Source of the DNA: a bacterium
Lineage (GTDB): Bacteria; Joyebacterota; Joyebacteria; Joyebacterales; Joyebacteraceae
Direction of reading: 5' to 3'
NCBI GenBank assembly: GCA_025774245.1
Contig: JALGWI010000006.1
Location: 1 to 64,000 of the forward strand
DNA: 64,000 nt
Shown: positions 9,937 to 23,961 of the stretch, one piece after another
Position numbering within the stretch: position 1 is the first letter of the stretch
Layout of the letters: each line of letters begins with the position of its first letter
Position numbers and translations under genes: made by a program
Notes under the pieces: model-generated
Database searches by the model: none
Seen by the model: the letters and a program-made list of their open reading frames with translations, nothing else
Told to the model about the DNA's origin: nothing

Positions 9937-10032
9937 GGTGATCTCCCTCTTCCGGCTAGATTCCCAGTCCCCACCCGCCCCGGTCTCTCCCGAAGATCGA
10001 TCCCCCTCCGCGCGCTCCGGCGCCTGGCCCCC

Positions 10033-10824
10033 CTACAGCTGGAAGCGCTCGCCCAGGTAGAGCTTCTTGGCTTCCTCGTTGGTGGCCAGCTCGTGCGCGC
10101 TCCCCGAGAGGAGAATCTGTCCCTCGTACATGATATACGCCCGATCGGTCACCGACAACGTCTCTCGCACGTTGTGGTCGGTGATGAGAATCCCGATGTT
10201 CCTCTTCTTCAGACGACGGATGATCGCCTGGATGTCCTGAACGACGATGGGATCGATCCCGACGAACGGCTCATCGAGGAGGAGGAACGCCGGCCGCGGG
10301 ACGAGCGCGCGCGTGATCTCCACACGGCGGCGCTCGCCGCCAGAGAGCGTGTCCGCGTCGCGCGACTCCAGCTCCTCGATCCCCAGTTCGCCGAGGAGCT
10401 CACCCAGCCGGACCTCTCGCTCCTTCCGCGTTCCGCCGAGCGTCTCAAGGATCGACATCACGTTCTGTCCGACCGTGAGCCCCCTGAAGATCGACGACTC
10501 CTGCGCGAGGTATCCGACGCCCATGCGCGCCCGCCGGTACATGGGCTCGCGAGTGATCTCGACGTCGTCCAGGTAGACGGAGCCCTCGTGGGGAGACAGG
10601 AGTCCGACGATCATGTAGAACGTCGTTGTCTTCCCCGCCCCGTTCGGCCCCAGGAGGCCGACGACCTCGCCTCGTCTCAGCTCGAGATCGACGCCGTTCA
10701 CGACCGTCCTGCGACCGTATCTCTTTACGAGTCCCCGGGCCTTGAGCTGGTCCGGTCCGTCTGCTCCGCTCCGCGCGGAGACGTCAGTGGTCCTCGACAA
10801 GCTCACCCTCAGGGGTTCTGACAT
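10033..10824 (-). CDS. lptB: LPS export ABC transporter ATP-binding protein
   Basis: GPNGAGKTTTFYMIVGLL, YLAQESSIFRGLTV, LSGGERRRVEI. Confidence 0.93.
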   Translation of the reverse strand: MSEPLRVSLSRTTDVSARSGADGPDQLKARGLVKRYGRRTVVNGVDLELRRGEVVGLLGPNGAGKTTTFYMIVGLLSPHEGSVYLDDVEITREPMYRRARMGVGYLAQESSIFRGLTVGQNVMSILETLGGTRKEREVRLGELLGELGIEELESRDADTLSGGERRRVEITRALVPRPAFLLLDEPFVGIDPIVVQDIQAIIRRLKKRNIGILITDHNVRETLSVTDRAYIMYEGQILLSGSAHELATNEEAKKLYLGERFQL

Positions 10825-11389
10825 AGGCCTTGAAGCCGGACTTCACCTTGATGTTCTTGAGATCGGGATCGGCCTCAATGCCGGTCCCGGTGAACACGTC
10901 CTTGCCCTTGGTTACTCGCACGAAGCGATCAGACTCGATCTTCCGCGTCAGCTCGTTCCACGTGAGTCTCTCGGTGGTGAGAACGCTGCCGTCGCTCGCG
11001 GTCACCACGACGTCGCCCAGGGCCTCCATGTCGTTGGTCCTGGTCTTCAGGATGCCGGTCCTGGCCGTCAGCGTGGAGGTGGCGTCGCCGTTCTCATCGT
11101 AGTAGTCGATGCGGAGTCGATCGAGCTCCGTCCTGTCGGCCTGCTCGAAGATGAGCGCGCGCTTCGCGGAGAGCGTCCAGAGCTTCCTGCCTTCCTGCGT
11201 CTGCGTCAGACTGAACCCGTCGATCTCGTGGTCCGGAAGGACGCCGGACTCCCCCTCGCCCTCGGCGGGGCCACTGCCGCAGCTCGTCAGAGCGAGCCCA
11301 AGTGCGGCGGCGAGCAGAGAGAGCGCGAGTCTGCGATCGATCTTCATGTGGATCTCCGCTGGAAGCAACCCCGTTTCCATAGCAAGCAA
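10784..11389 (-). CDS. lptC: LPS export periplasmic/lipoprotein LptC
   Basis: Lipobox-like signal (LALTSCGSG), beta-strand LptC-type repeats, located before lptB. Confidence 0.75.
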   Translation of the reverse strand: MLAMETGLLPAEIHMKIDRRLALSLLAAALGLALTSCGSGPAEGEGESGVLPDHEIDGFSLTQTQEGRKLWTLSAKRALIFEQADRTELDRLRIDYYDENGDATSTLTARTGILKTRTNDMEALGDVVVTASDGSVLTTERLTWNELTRKIESDRFVRVTKGKDVFTGTGIEADPDLKNIKVKSGFKAYVRTPEGELVEDH

Positions 11390-11640
11390 CAGGCCAAAAT
11401 GCTGGGGTCGGACCCGATTCCTGGCGGCTCCCGAACCCGAGCCTCCAATATACCCGAGAAGAGGGACCGTCTCAAGGAATCCCGCAACCGGCGGCCTGCG
11501 CCGGACGATGCGGCCCTGCGTCCCGAATCCGGGCCCACGCGGGCATTCCGGCGGTGACGGCGGGGAGAGTAGCAGACGTGAGGGGGGCGGTCAACACGGG
11601 TCGCGGCCCGGCGCGAGCGGCAGGGCCTCCCGGCGGGGGG

Positions 11641-12663
11641 TCAGCCGGCGGCCTTCAGGCAATCGTGGATGTGGATGACGCCCTCGGGCCTGCCTTCCTC
11701 GTCCACGGTGATGAGCGAGGTGATCGGGCTCGGCCCGATCGTCTCCATCTTCTCGAGGGCGGTGGCGACGTGCTCGTTCCGCCCGACGGTCCTGGGGTCC
11801 CTGGTCATGACGTCGCCGATCCGCGCCTCCAGGACGTCCTGCCGCTCCATCAGGATCCGCCTGAGGTCGCCGTCGGTGAGAATGCCGGTGAGCCTGCCGG
11901 CGGCGTCCACCACGGTCGTGAGTCCGAGGCGCTTCTTCGCGATCTCGAGGATCGCCTCCCCCATCCGGGCGTCCTCCCCGACCTTCGGAAGCTCGTCGCC
12001 GACGTGCATGACGTCCCGGACCCTGAGGCGGAGCCTTCGGCCGAGGGCGCCCGCCGGATGAACGGCCGCGAAGGCCTCCCGGTCGACGTTCTTCTCCGTG
12101 AGGACGGCGACCGCGAGCGCGTCGCCCAGCCCGAGCGCGACGGTCGTGCTGGTCGTCGGGACGAGGTCCATCGGGCATGCCTCGCGCTCGACGCTGGCGT
12201 CGAGCACGATGTCGGAGCGCGCCGCGAGCGTCGATTGGGGGGTTCCGACGATCGCGATGATCGTCACGCCGATGTCCCGCAGGATGGGCAGGATCCGGAG
12301 CAGCTCGTCGCCTTCGCCGCTCTTCGAGACCGCGATCACGACGTCGCCGGGTCCCACGAGCCCGATGTCGCCGTGGGCCGCGTCGGCCGGGTGGAGGAAG
12401 ACGGAGGGCGTCCCGGTGCTCGCGAACGTCGCGGCGATCTTCCTCGCAACGATGCCGGACTTCCCGACGCCGCAGAGGACGACCGATCCGGTGGATCCGA
12501 GGATCGCGCGCGCTGCCGACGCGAACGACCGGTCCAGCCGTCGCCCGGCCGCCACGAGGGCCGCGCACTCCATCTCGAGCACGTCCCGCGCGACCTTGAC
12601 GAGATCCTCGTCGGTCGCAGCCGTTCCGTTCCGCGCGAGACCGGTCCTCTCGAGCTTCGCCAT
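11641..12663 (-). CDS. kdsD: Arabinose-5-phosphate isomerase (SIS + CBS domains)
   Basis: GVGKSGIVARKIAATFASTGTPSVFLHPADAAHGDIG and two CBS domains. Confidence 0.92.
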   Translation of the reverse strand: MAKLERTGLARNGTAATDEDLVKVARDVLEMECAALVAAGRRLDRSFASAARAILGSTGSVVLCGVGKSGIVARKIAATFASTGTPSVFLHPADAAHGDIGLVGPGDVVIAVSKSGEGDELLRILPILRDIGVTIIAIVGTPQSTLAARSDIVLDASVEREACPMDLVPTTSTTVALGLGDALAVAVLTEKNVDREAFAAVHPAGALGRRLRLRVRDVMHVGDELPKVGEDARMGEAILEIAKKRLGLTTVVDAAGRLTGILTDGDLRRILMERQDVLEARIGDVMTRDPRTVGRNEHVATALEKMETIGPSPITSLITVDEEGRPEGVIHIHDCLKAAG

Positions 12664-12682
12664 CGACGACCCTCCACAGCCT

Positions 12683-13211
12683 CTATCGCGCGCTCTCCAG
12701 GAATCCCCGGACCGCGTCCTTCCAGACGCCGCGGGATCTCAGGATCGCTTCGACCGTTTCGCGCACCGCGCCCCCTCCGCCGGGCAAGGTCGCCGTGTGC
12801 GACGCGACCTCCTTGAGATCCTGGCACGCGTCGCCGACCGCGACGCCCATCCCGACGGCGGCGACGGGCGCCAGATCGACGATGTCGTCGCCGACGTACG
12901 CGATCTCGCTGAGGTCGATCCCGAGCCTGTCACCGATCTCCTTTACGACCGGGAGCTTCCTCCGCTCGCCCTGGTGGACCTCGGTGACCGCAAGCATCGC
13001 GGCTCGCTTCTCGACGATCTCGGAGGTCCGCGCCGAAAGGAAAGCGACCTCGATTCCGGCCTCCTGGGCCAGCTTGATCCCGATGCCGTCCTGAACGGAG
13101 AACGTCTTCAGCTCCTCCCCGGTCGGCCCGAGCACGAGGTGGCCGTCCGTCAGAACGCCGTCGACGTCGAGCACGAGGAGCTTGATCCGGAGGGCCAGGT
13201 CGCGGTCGACG

Positions 13212-13219
<8 letters not shown>
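12683..13219 (-). CDS. kdsC: KDO-8-phosphate phosphatase
   Basis: LLVLDVDGVLTDG, YVGDDIVDLAPV HAD type C0 motifs. Confidence 0.9.
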
Positions 13220-16498
<3,279 letters not shown>

Positions 16499-16522
16499 GC
16501 GTGGCAGAACCTCGGTTGGCGT

Positions 16523-17176
16523 CTATTCGTAGTCGAGCACTACGACGGTCGTCTCACTCGGCAGCTTGTCAGCGTCGATCTCGACCGACGTGCCGTTCGC
16601 GCGCTCCACTTCGTCCATGAGCTTCAGGAAGTCGTCGACCGGCAGGATCGGGAAGCCGAGCGCCTCCGTCTTATAGTGCATCGGGATGATGATCTTGGCG
16701 CCGAGGCTCTCCGCCACCCGCTTCGCCTCCTCGGGGCCGATCGTGTAGTACCCGCCGACCGGAGCCAGTAGGACGTCGATGTGGCCGAGCTCCTTGATCT
16801 CCTCGGGCGACAGCGGATGGCCCAGGTCGCCGAGATGTCCCACATGGAGGCCGTCGACCTCGATCACGAAGACCGTGTTCCGGCCGCGGTCCTGTCCCCT
16901 GCTCTCATCGTGGTAGGTGTTGACGCCCCGGATCTCAATACCCTTGACCGTCCGCCGCTCGGGTCCGCGCACCACCTCCGGACTTCCTCCCACCGAATCG
17001 ACAGCGTTGTGGTCGGCGTGGTCGTGGCTCACGGTGACGATGTCGGCCTCGTCGTGGATCGGGCTGTAGCCCACGGCGCCGTCGTACGACCCCGCCTCGA
17101 AGGGATCCGTCAGGATCTTCGTGCCCTCCTTCGACTCGACGAGAAACGATGCGTGTCCGAGCCACTTGATCTTCAT
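16523..17176 (-). CDS. MBL-fold metallo-hydrolase
   Basis: HDHADHNAV, IPMHYKTEALGFPI. Confidence 0.85.
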   Translation of the reverse strand: MKIKWLGHASFLVESKEGTKILTDPFEAGSYDGAVGYSPIHDEADIVTVSHDHADHNAVDSVGGSPEVVRGPERRTVKGIEIRGVNTYHDESRGQDRGRNTVFVIEVDGLHVGHLGDLGHPLSPEEIKELGHIDVLLAPVGGYYTIGPEEAKRVAESLGAKIIIPMHYKTEALGFPILPVDDFLKLMDEVERANGTSVEIDADKLPSETTVVVLDYE

Positions 17177-17232
17177 GGTTGTCGGCTCCTCCCGGGCGCG
17201 TGCCGCCCTCAGCGTCTCGTATCAACGGCCGA

Positions 17233-17274
17233 AAGGGGTACCTCGAGGAGACACGCTCTCCCCGGATACCCCTT
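17233..17274. terminator. Nested hairpin between rpmA and the MBL hydrolase gene
   Basis: AAGGGGTA...TACCCCTT outer arms with inner GGAGA...TCTCC. Confidence 0.45.
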
Positions 17275-17401
17275 CCGGTTCACTGGAATCGCTCGTCACG
17301 TCTGATGATCGGTGAACGTCGTCGCCCTCTGCGCATTCGCCGCCGTCTCGATCTCCGCACTCGTGCCGCACGTGGACGACCACCTGTTCGTCGACTCCGA
17401 T

Positions 17402-17650
17402 CTACTGGATGCTCACTCGCTTCCTGTCCCGTCCCCACCGCTCAAACGTCACGTGCCCGTCCTTGAGCGCGAAGAGAGTATCGTCCCCGCCCTTCCCAAC
17501 GTTCTCCCCGGGATAGAACTTGGTCCCGCGCTGCCTCAGGATGATCGTCCCGGCGCGGACGAACTGTCCGCCGAATCGCTTCACTCCGAGGCGCTGAGAG
17601 TTCGAGTCGCGTCCGTTTCTCGAGCTGCCTACACCCTTCTTGTGTGCCAC
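17402..17650 (-). CDS. rpmA: 50S ribosomal protein L27
   Basis: [51 protein letters not shown]. Confidence 0.96.
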   Translation of the reverse strand: MAHKKGVGSSRNGRDSNSQRLGVKRFGGQFVRAGTIILRQRGTKFYPGENVGKGGDDTLFALKDGHVTFERWGRDRKRVSIQ

Positions 17651-17691
17651 TTCGGTCTTACCTCCGCGATGACGGGTCCGGTCCGGCCAGC

Positions 17692-18006
17692 TTACAGGCG
17701 GATCCCACGGATCCTGAGCTCGGTGAAGTCCTGCCGGTGCCCGCGCTTCTTCTGGTATCCCTTCCTGCGCTTCTTCTTGTAGACGACGATCTTCTTCCCG
17801 CGGCCGTGCCGGACGACCTCGGCCGAGACCGAGGCGCCGTCGATCACCGGAGTCCCGATCTTGAGGTCGCCTCCGCTCATCACCGCGAGAACATCCGTGA
17901 GGTTGAGCGTCTCGCCGACCTCGCTGTGGAGCAGCGGCACGCGGAGGAGATCTCCCTCCGAGACCTTGTGCTGAAGACCGCCGCTTCTGATGACGGCGTA
18001 GTCCAC
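17692..18006 (-). CDS. rplU: 50S ribosomal protein L21
   Basis: [18 protein letters not shown]...[25 protein letters not shown] start proposed. Confidence 0.93.
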   Translation of the reverse strand: MDYAVIRSGGLQHKVSEGDLLRVPLLHSEVGETLNLTDVLAVMSGGDLKIGTPVIDGASVSAEVVRHGRGKKIVVYKKKRRKGYQKKRGHRQDFTELRIRGIRL

Positions 18007-18337
18007 GTTTCCTCCCAAGTAACCCGTCGAATTCACCAGGAGGGCCCGCCTTCGTCAGGAGGACCCATTTATACAAACCTCCATACTATAGCCGGTGGCG
18101 GGATGCTGTCAAGCGTCAACTGCCCCTCGTCGTCCTCATCCGGCCCCGCGCTCCGGTCCCGACACCGGCCCTGGGCCCCGGTTCCTGGGGCTCGGGCGCT
18201 CCTCGGGCGGGGAGCCGGCCGCTGCCCCGACCAGAGGCAGGACGCCCGTCCGATCGACGCCCGCTCCGGTGGCGGCTCGCCCCCCGGTGTGTTATGCTCA
18301 TCCGAACTGCCACCCCTCGCTCGTCCTGGAGAGCTTC

Positions 18338-19231
18338 TTGGCCCATTTTCCATACCTCGGTGAGTTCCTCTCGGTGCTCGCCGCGCTCATCTGGGCCGTC
18401 TCGGTCGTCCTCTTCCGGATGAGCGGAAGGCAGGTCGCTCCCCTCGCCCTCAACTTCTTCAAGAACATCGTGTCCTTCGTGCTCCTCGTCGCGACGATGC
18501 TCATTCTCAGACAGGGGCTCGTGAGGAACGTCCCCCTCGCCGACTACGCGTTGCTGGCCCTGAGCGGCGTTCTCGGGATCGCGATCGCCGACACGCTGTT
18601 CTTCAAGAGCCTCAACATCGTGGGCGCGGGACTCTCTCAGGTCGTGAGCCTCGCCTACAGCCCGTTCGTGATCCTTTTCTCGTTCGCCTTCATCGGCGAG
18701 CGTCTCACCCCGGCCGACATCGCCGGTGCGCTCCTCATCCTGTTGAGCATCCTGATCACCACGGGCCACAAGCCGCCGCCCGGGATCACGCGGCACGACC
18801 TGCACAAGGGCATCGGGCTCTCGACGCTCTCCGTCGCCCTCATGGCCATCGGGATCGTCCTGGCAAAGCCGGTGCTCGATCGCTCCCCGGTGATCTGGGC
18901 GACGACCGTCCGCCTCATCGCCGGGCTCGCCGTCCTGATCGGCGTCGCGATCGTGTCTCCCAAACATCGGTACCTGTGGAAGACCCTCAGGCCGTCCCCT
19001 TCGTGGAAGGTCACCGTGCCCGCTGCCGTCCTCGGCGCCTACGTCGCGATGATCGTCTGGATCGCCGGCATGAAGTTCACCCAGGCGTCGACCGCATCGA
19101 TCCTGAACCAGACGAGCGCCGTCTTCGTTCTACCGATCGCCGCCGTCGTCCTCAAGGAAGCCATCACGGCGAGGAAGCTCCTCGCCGTCGGCATGGCGAT
19201 CGCCGGCGTGGTCCTCGTGACCCTCATCTGA
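18338..19231 (+). CDS. DMT/EamA family transporter
   Basis: Ten-TM EamA pattern; TTG start after GGAGAG. Confidence 0.8.
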   Translation: MAHFPYLGEFLSVLAALIWAVSVVLFRMSGRQVAPLALNFFKNIVSFVLLVATMLILRQGLVRNVPLADYALLALSGVLGIAIADTLFFKSLNIVGAGLSQVVSLAYSPFVILFSFAFIGERLTPADIAGALLILLSILITTGHKPPPGITRHDLHKGIGLSTLSVALMAIGIVLAKPVLDRSPVIWATTVRLIAGLAVLIGVAIVSPKHRYLWKTLRPSPSWKVTVPAAVLGAYVAMIVWIAGMKFTQASTASILNQTSAVFVLPIAAVVLKEAITARKLLAVGMAIAGVVLVTLI

Positions 19232-19312
19232 TCCGCGCCGCCCGCACGTAGGGAGGCGCCCACGCCTGGGGCGTGAGCGCCGGGGGTGCTTCCTTGAAAT
19301 GCCGTCGGCGGC

Positions 19313-19585
19313 CTACCAGCTCCGCCTGTCCCGATCGCTGCGGCTCCGCTCGCGCGCCTCGTTGACGCGCAGCGTGCGGCCACCGAACTCGTGGCCGTCG
19401 AGCGCGCCGATGGCGGCGTCGGCGGCGGAGTCGTCCATCTCGAGGAATCCGAATCCGCGGGGACGTCCCGTCTCACGATCGCTGATGAGGTTCACTGACT
19501 GCACCGCACCGTACTGGCCGAACAGCTCCTGAATCTCAGTCTCGGTCGCGGTAAAAGGCAGGTTCCCGATGTAGATCTTCTTCAA
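19313..19585 (-). CDS. RRM-domain RNA-binding protein
   Basis: KKIYIGNLPFTATE (RNP2) and RPRGFGFLEM (RNP1). Confidence 0.92.
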   Translation of the reverse strand: MKKIYIGNLPFTATETEIQELFGQYGAVQSVNLISDRETGRPRGFGFLEMDDSAADAAIGALDGHEFGGRTLRVNEARERSRSDRDRRSW

Positions 19586-20166
19586 CTCGTCTCCTCCTGG
19601 CCCGCGCTCTGGCGGGCTCTCCGTCCGGTCCTCCGAGGAGGACCGTCCTCTTCGACTGCAAGTGCCAGCGATCGGGTCTAACGGTCGGACTGGCGGCGCC
19701 CGCCCTGGCGCACGTCTACCAGCGCGCGGTTAGAACTCCGACACAAGCCGGCAGCGAACAAACACGTGTCAGTCTCCGGCGCACCTCCTGGGTGTCGCTC
19801 TTGACTAGGACGGCGCGGTCCCCCCGCGCCTCCTCGCCCCGGCAGGGGCGCCTCCCGCGCTCCCGCTGTCGGGGCCCGGGACCTCTCGGGCTCTCGCGCT
19901 CCGCGTCAGCGGCTGCGCAAGCCGCCTCCGCCATCGGACAGCATGCCGCCGCATCCCGCAGTGGCGGAGAGTGGTGAACGACCATCTGATCGGGGGAATA
20001 GGGGCCGCAGCGTAGCGCGCAGTGCTCGGGTGCTTCGGGGAAGTCGAGGGAACGAGGAACGACCCGCACACGGCCATCGTGTTCGAACTCAAGCAGAGAG
20101 CCTACTCCCAAGTCATAGGTGATTCCATCCACCAACTCACAGGATGCAACACCATGCGCATACTTG

Positions 20167-22911
20167 TCAAGGGAGATTTTCGCCCGTCCCACTTTCTTCG
20201 ACGCGGACCACGGCTCGCACCTTGGAGACCAGTTCGGCGGCCAGATAGGGCTTCTGAACGAAACCCGCGATGCCCTGCCCTTCGAACCGCTCGTCCACCT
20301 CCCTCTCGCTGTAGCCGCTCGAGAGGATCACGGGGACGTCCGGCCGGATCTTCCTGAGCTCCCGGTAGGTCTCCTCGCCGCCGAGACGGGGCATCGTCAG
20401 ATCGAGCAACACGCAGGCCACGCTGTCCGCGTGATGCCCGAAGTACTCCACCGCCTCGACGCCGTCTACAGCCGTCGCCACCGTGAACCCGGCCTGCTCG
20501 AGCATCCGGCTCCCGACCTCGCGGATCGCTTCCTCGTCGTCGACCAGGAGGATCGTTCCCGAAGCGACCGGCACTTCCAGCACGGGCTCCTTCTTCGCGT
20601 GCGGTGTCGTCGGTCTCTCCCCCGCCGGGAAGAGGACCCGGAAACGGGTGCCCTTGGTCGGCTTGCTGTCGACCTGAATGGCCCCTTTGTGCCCGCGGAT
20701 GATCCCGAGTACCGACGCGAGCCCGAGTCCCCGCCCCGTGAACTTCGTTGTGTAGAACGGGTCGAAGATCCGTCGCCTCGTCTCCTCGTCCATGCCGCAG
20801 CCGGTGTCGGCGATCTCCAGGTAGATGTACGCGCCCTCGTCCAGCTGGTCGTCGAGGTACGCGCCCGCGAGGCTCGCCCGGTCGCACTCGAGCCAGCCGG
20901 TGCTGATCGAGATCAAGCCGTCCTCGTCGCCCACGGCGTCCGACGCGTTCGTGATGAGGTTCATCAACACCTGTCGGATCTGCGTGGCGTCCCCCACCAT
21001 CACCGGAACGTCCGGGGCAAGCTCGAGCTTCAGGACGGCCTTCTTCGAGATCGACACGTCGAGCAGATGGACCATCTCGGTCACGAGGTCGTTGAGGTCG
21101 ATCGGCTCGATGATGAAGCTGCCCCGCCCCGAGTACGCCAGCATCTGCCGTGAGAGGTCGGCCGCGCGTTCCGCCGTCGTCTTGATCTCCCGGAGGTTCC
21201 CGGTGGCCGCCGCGTCTGCCGGGAGATCCATCAGGGCCAGGTCGGCGTTCCCGAGAATGCCGGTCAGAAGGTTGTTGAAGTCGTGGGCGATTCCTCCCGC
21301 GAGGACCCCCAGACTCTCCAGCTTCTGCGCCTGCTGGATCTGCGCCTCGAGCGTGCGGCGCTCCTCCTCGCTCTTTCTGCGCTCGATCGTGACCGCGATG
21401 TTCTCCGCGACGAACGCGAGGAGTTCCCTGTCCTCCGCCGTGTAGAGCGGAGCGTCGTCGTAGTTCTGCACCACGACGACCCCGATGATCTTGCCTGCCG
21501 TCTTGAGGGGGACACCCAACCAGATCTTCGACTGCGCGCCGATGAGCACGACCTCACCCTCGCGGATGAGCTCGTCGTGCTCCTCGGGATCGACCATCAC
21601 GGGTTCCCCCATCCGCCGGACGTAGTCCGTCAGACTCTGCTTGAGCGGAACCGGGGCGATCTCGTCCGAATCGTACTTGTCGACGTGGTAGGGGAACGAG
21701 TAGAGGCCCGTCTCTTCGTCGTAGAGCGCGACGTAGAAGTTCGTGGTGTCGATGAGCCGCCCGAGCTCGCGGTGCACAACCTCGATGAGTTCCCTCAGCT
21801 CGGACGTCGTGCTCACCGCCTGGGAGATCTGGAAGAGGACCGACTGGACCTCCCCCGCCTTGGCCTGCTCGGAGACGTCGCGGACGACCGTGACGACGCG
21901 AACGACTTCACCACTCTCGATGATCGGGATCTTCCGGGTCTCGGTCGCGATGCTGCGATCTCCGAAGCTGTGCTCCTCTTCGGTCACGAGCGTCTCGCCG
22001 GAGGAGAAGACGTGCTTGTACTCATCGACGATCTTGTCCGACAGGAACGGGCAAACGTCCCGGACGTGTCGTCCGACGAAGTCGGAATCGAGACCCAGGT
22101 CGGACGCCCAGCGCTTCAGAGTCTCGTTCGTGAGGGTGATCCGGAGGTCGCTGTCGACCACGTGGACGGTGTCGGCGATGGCGTCGATCGTGGCTCGGTA
22201 GAGAAGCTCCGAGTTTCGGAGAGCCTCCTCGGCCCGCTTCCTCTCGGTGATGTCGGTGGAGATGCCCTCGATCATCGTTTCGTCGCCGACGACACGTCGA
22301 CCGATGGCGCGATCGCGGAGCACCTTCCACTCCCCGGTGCTGTCCTCGATCCGGTACTCGACGTCAAGTTTGCCCCCCGCCTTGAAGCGGGCGACCGCTT
22401 CGAGCACCATGTCCTTGTCATCGGGATGGATGGAGTTGGTCCAGAGCCAGCGCTCCTCGTAGAACTGCCCCGGGGTGTAGCCGAGGATCGACTCGACCTG
22501 CGCGGAGACGTAGAGCGCGCCTCGCTTGTCGGAGGATGACCAGACGATGTCCGGCGAGCCCTCGACGAGCGAGCGGTACCTCTCCTCGCTCTGGCGGAGC
22601 GCCTCCCCGGGATCCGAATCGCCGTTCCTCTTCGCCCTGAGCTCGGCGAGGCTGCGCTTCGTCTTCTCCAGCTGCCGCAGCAGCTCCTCCGTCGACGGGA
22701 GGTCGGCCTGGTGCGGCGAGAGGGCGGTGCCACCCAGCGCCGAGTCGTCGCTCGGTCCGCCGGGCGGGCTAGCGGTCCAGTTTCGGGTCCTCGAATCCGT
22801 CGTCGGTGAGCCCGAGGAACTCTGCGTTCTCGTAGAGAGGCTCGAAGTCAGTATCGTCCGGAGCGCGTCGCGCAAGGGAAGCGTCCAGATCGACTGCCTT
22901 TCGTAGCTCAC
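20167..22911 (-). CDS. Hybrid sensor histidine kinase (PAS-PAS-GAF-HisKA-HATPase-REC); true start probably near 22760
   Basis: SEERYRSLVEGSPDIVW, GGIAHDFNNLLTGILGNADL, LMNLITNASDA, ILLVDDEEAIR...LLDLTMPRLGGEE. Confidence 0.9.
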   Translation of the reverse strand: MSYERQSIWTLPLRDALRTILTSSLSTRTQSSSGSPTTDSRTRNWTASPPGGPSDDSALGGTALSPHQADLPSTEELLRQLEKTKRSLAELRAKRNGDSDPGEALRQSEERYRSLVEGSPDIVWSSSDKRGALYVSAQVESILGYTPGQFYEERWLWTNSIHPDDKDMVLEAVARFKAGGKLDVEYRIEDSTGEWKVLRDRAIGRRVVGDETMIEGISTDITERKRAEEALRNSELLYRATIDAIADTVHVVDSDLRITLTNETLKRWASDLGLDSDFVGRHVRDVCPFLSDKIVDEYKHVFSSGETLVTEEEHSFGDRSIATETRKIPIIESGEVVRVVTVVRDVSEQAKAGEVQSVLFQISQAVSTTSELRELIEVVHRELGRLIDTTNFYVALYDEETGLYSFPYHVDKYDSDEIAPVPLKQSLTDYVRRMGEPVMVDPEEHDELIREGEVVLIGAQSKIWLGVPLKTAGKIIGVVVVQNYDDAPLYTAEDRELLAFVAENIAVTIERRKSEEERRTLEAQIQQAQKLESLGVLAGGIAHDFNNLLTGILGNADLALMDLPADAAATGNLREIKTTAERAADLSRQMLAYSGRGSFIIEPIDLNDLVTEMVHLLDVSISKKAVLKLELAPDVPVMVGDATQIRQVLMNLITNASDAVGDEDGLISISTGWLECDRASLAGAYLDDQLDEGAYIYLEIADTGCGMDEETRRRIFDPFYTTKFTGRGLGLASVLGIIRGHKGAIQVDSKPTKGTRFRVLFPAGERPTTPHAKKEPVLEVPVASGTILLVDDEEAIREVGSRMLEQAGFTVATAVDGVEAVEYFGHHADSVACVLLDLTMPRLGGEETYRELRKIRPDVPVILSSGYSEREVDERFEGQGIAGFVQKPYLAAELVSKVRAVVRVEESGTGENLP

Positions 22912-23839
22912 CGAGTGCCTCCTCGAGCATCCCCGCCTTGGAGTAGTAGCAGGCGAGGTGGTAGTGCGGTTCCCCCTCGGAAGGGCTCATCGCCACGGCG
23001 CGCCGCCCGACCTCGAAGGCCTTCTGCCAGGCTTCCTCCTCGCACAGGCGATAGCCTTCGAGGATGAGGGCGTGCTCTTTCCACATGTTGAAGATCCGTC
23101 GCAGCTCGCCGATCGGATCCTCGTGATCGTCCACGCGCAGGTCGCAGTAGACGTCGTTGTACCCGCCGTACCCTCCGCCCTCGCGGACGATCAGGATGGC
23201 CGCCGACTGCACGCCCCTCGAGTCGCCGCCGGCTGCCTGGCCGGCCTCGATCGCGCTCAGGAGGCGCTCGCCCAGGATCCCTTCGGTGTCGCGGAACGCG
23301 CGGGCCATCGCCTCGACGGTCTCGCCGCTCACGAGGATGTTGCCCTGAGCCGAGAAGCCCGCTCCGGACTCGTGCCCCGCCCAGGACATGCACTCCTTGC
23401 CCGTGAAGGCGGCCGCCTCTCCCCGCGCGTCGACGATTCCTACCTGGCGGCGCTCCCGATCGGGGTCGTCGTCGAGGAGCGTCGTGAGGACCTCCTCGAC
23501 GCCCATCCCGCTCTCGAGGAGCTCGAGCCCACCGGGACCGAACGTCGTGTTGCCGTACGCCTGGCTCGCGATCGCCCCGACGCCTGCCTTCGCCCACGGC
23601 ACCACGGAGCCGACCGCAAAGAACCTGGACTGCACTGCGATACCGAGATCGCCGGTCTCGGTATCGAACGCCACGATGGAGAAGGTCGAGATGTCCTCAC
23701 GCCCCCAGGCCGCGCCTGCGGCGGCCGCCAGGACGGCCGTCGCTGCGAGGGCGATCACGATCGCCCGCGCACCGATCCACGGGGTTCCCATGCAAGCACG
23801 GGGCCAGTTCTCCTGATTGCTCATCGTCGTTCCTCCCAT
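22769..23839 (-). CDS. Secreted DUF1028-like (Ntn-fold) protein with TPR-like C-terminus
   Basis: STFSIVAFDTETGDLGIAVQSRFFAVGSVVPWAKAGVGAIASQAYGN. Confidence 0.85.
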   Translation of the reverse strand: MGGTTMSNQENWPRACMGTPWIGARAIVIALAATAVLAAAAGAAWGREDISTFSIVAFDTETGDLGIAVQSRFFAVGSVVPWAKAGVGAIASQAYGNTTFGPGGLELLESGMGVEEVLTTLLDDDPDRERRQVGIVDARGEAAAFTGKECMSWAGHESGAGFSAQGNILVSGETVEAMARAFRDTEGILGERLLSAIEAGQAAGGDSRGVQSAAILIVREGGGYGGYNDVYCDLRVDDHEDPIGELRRIFNMWKEHALILEGYRLCEEEAWQKAFEVGRRAVAMSPSEGEPHYHLACYYSKAGMLEEALGELRKAVDLDASLARRAPDDTDFEPLYENAEFLGLTDDGFEDPKLDR

Positions 23840-23961
23840 GGTTCCCTGTGTTCCTATGTCGTCCTCTTCCAGCCATACTGGACTATGGGCGGGGGTTCGA
23901 TTTGGGCTCAGCTCCCTGACCGCTCCTCCTCCCCTGGAGGGCCCGGTCGTTCATGGGCGGT

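Noticed and set aside
8185-10821. 878-aa plus-strand ORF
   Set aside because: Antisense to rpoN/lptB; composition (R/L/D-rich, low-complexity) is typical of spurious open frames in high-GC DNA
19716-20192. 158-aa minus ORF (MGRAKISLDKYAHGVASCELVDGITYDLGVG...)
   Set aside because: N-terminus looks partly protein-like but it overlaps the kinase gene end and the C-terminal half is Arg/Pro noise; no family recognised, so not called
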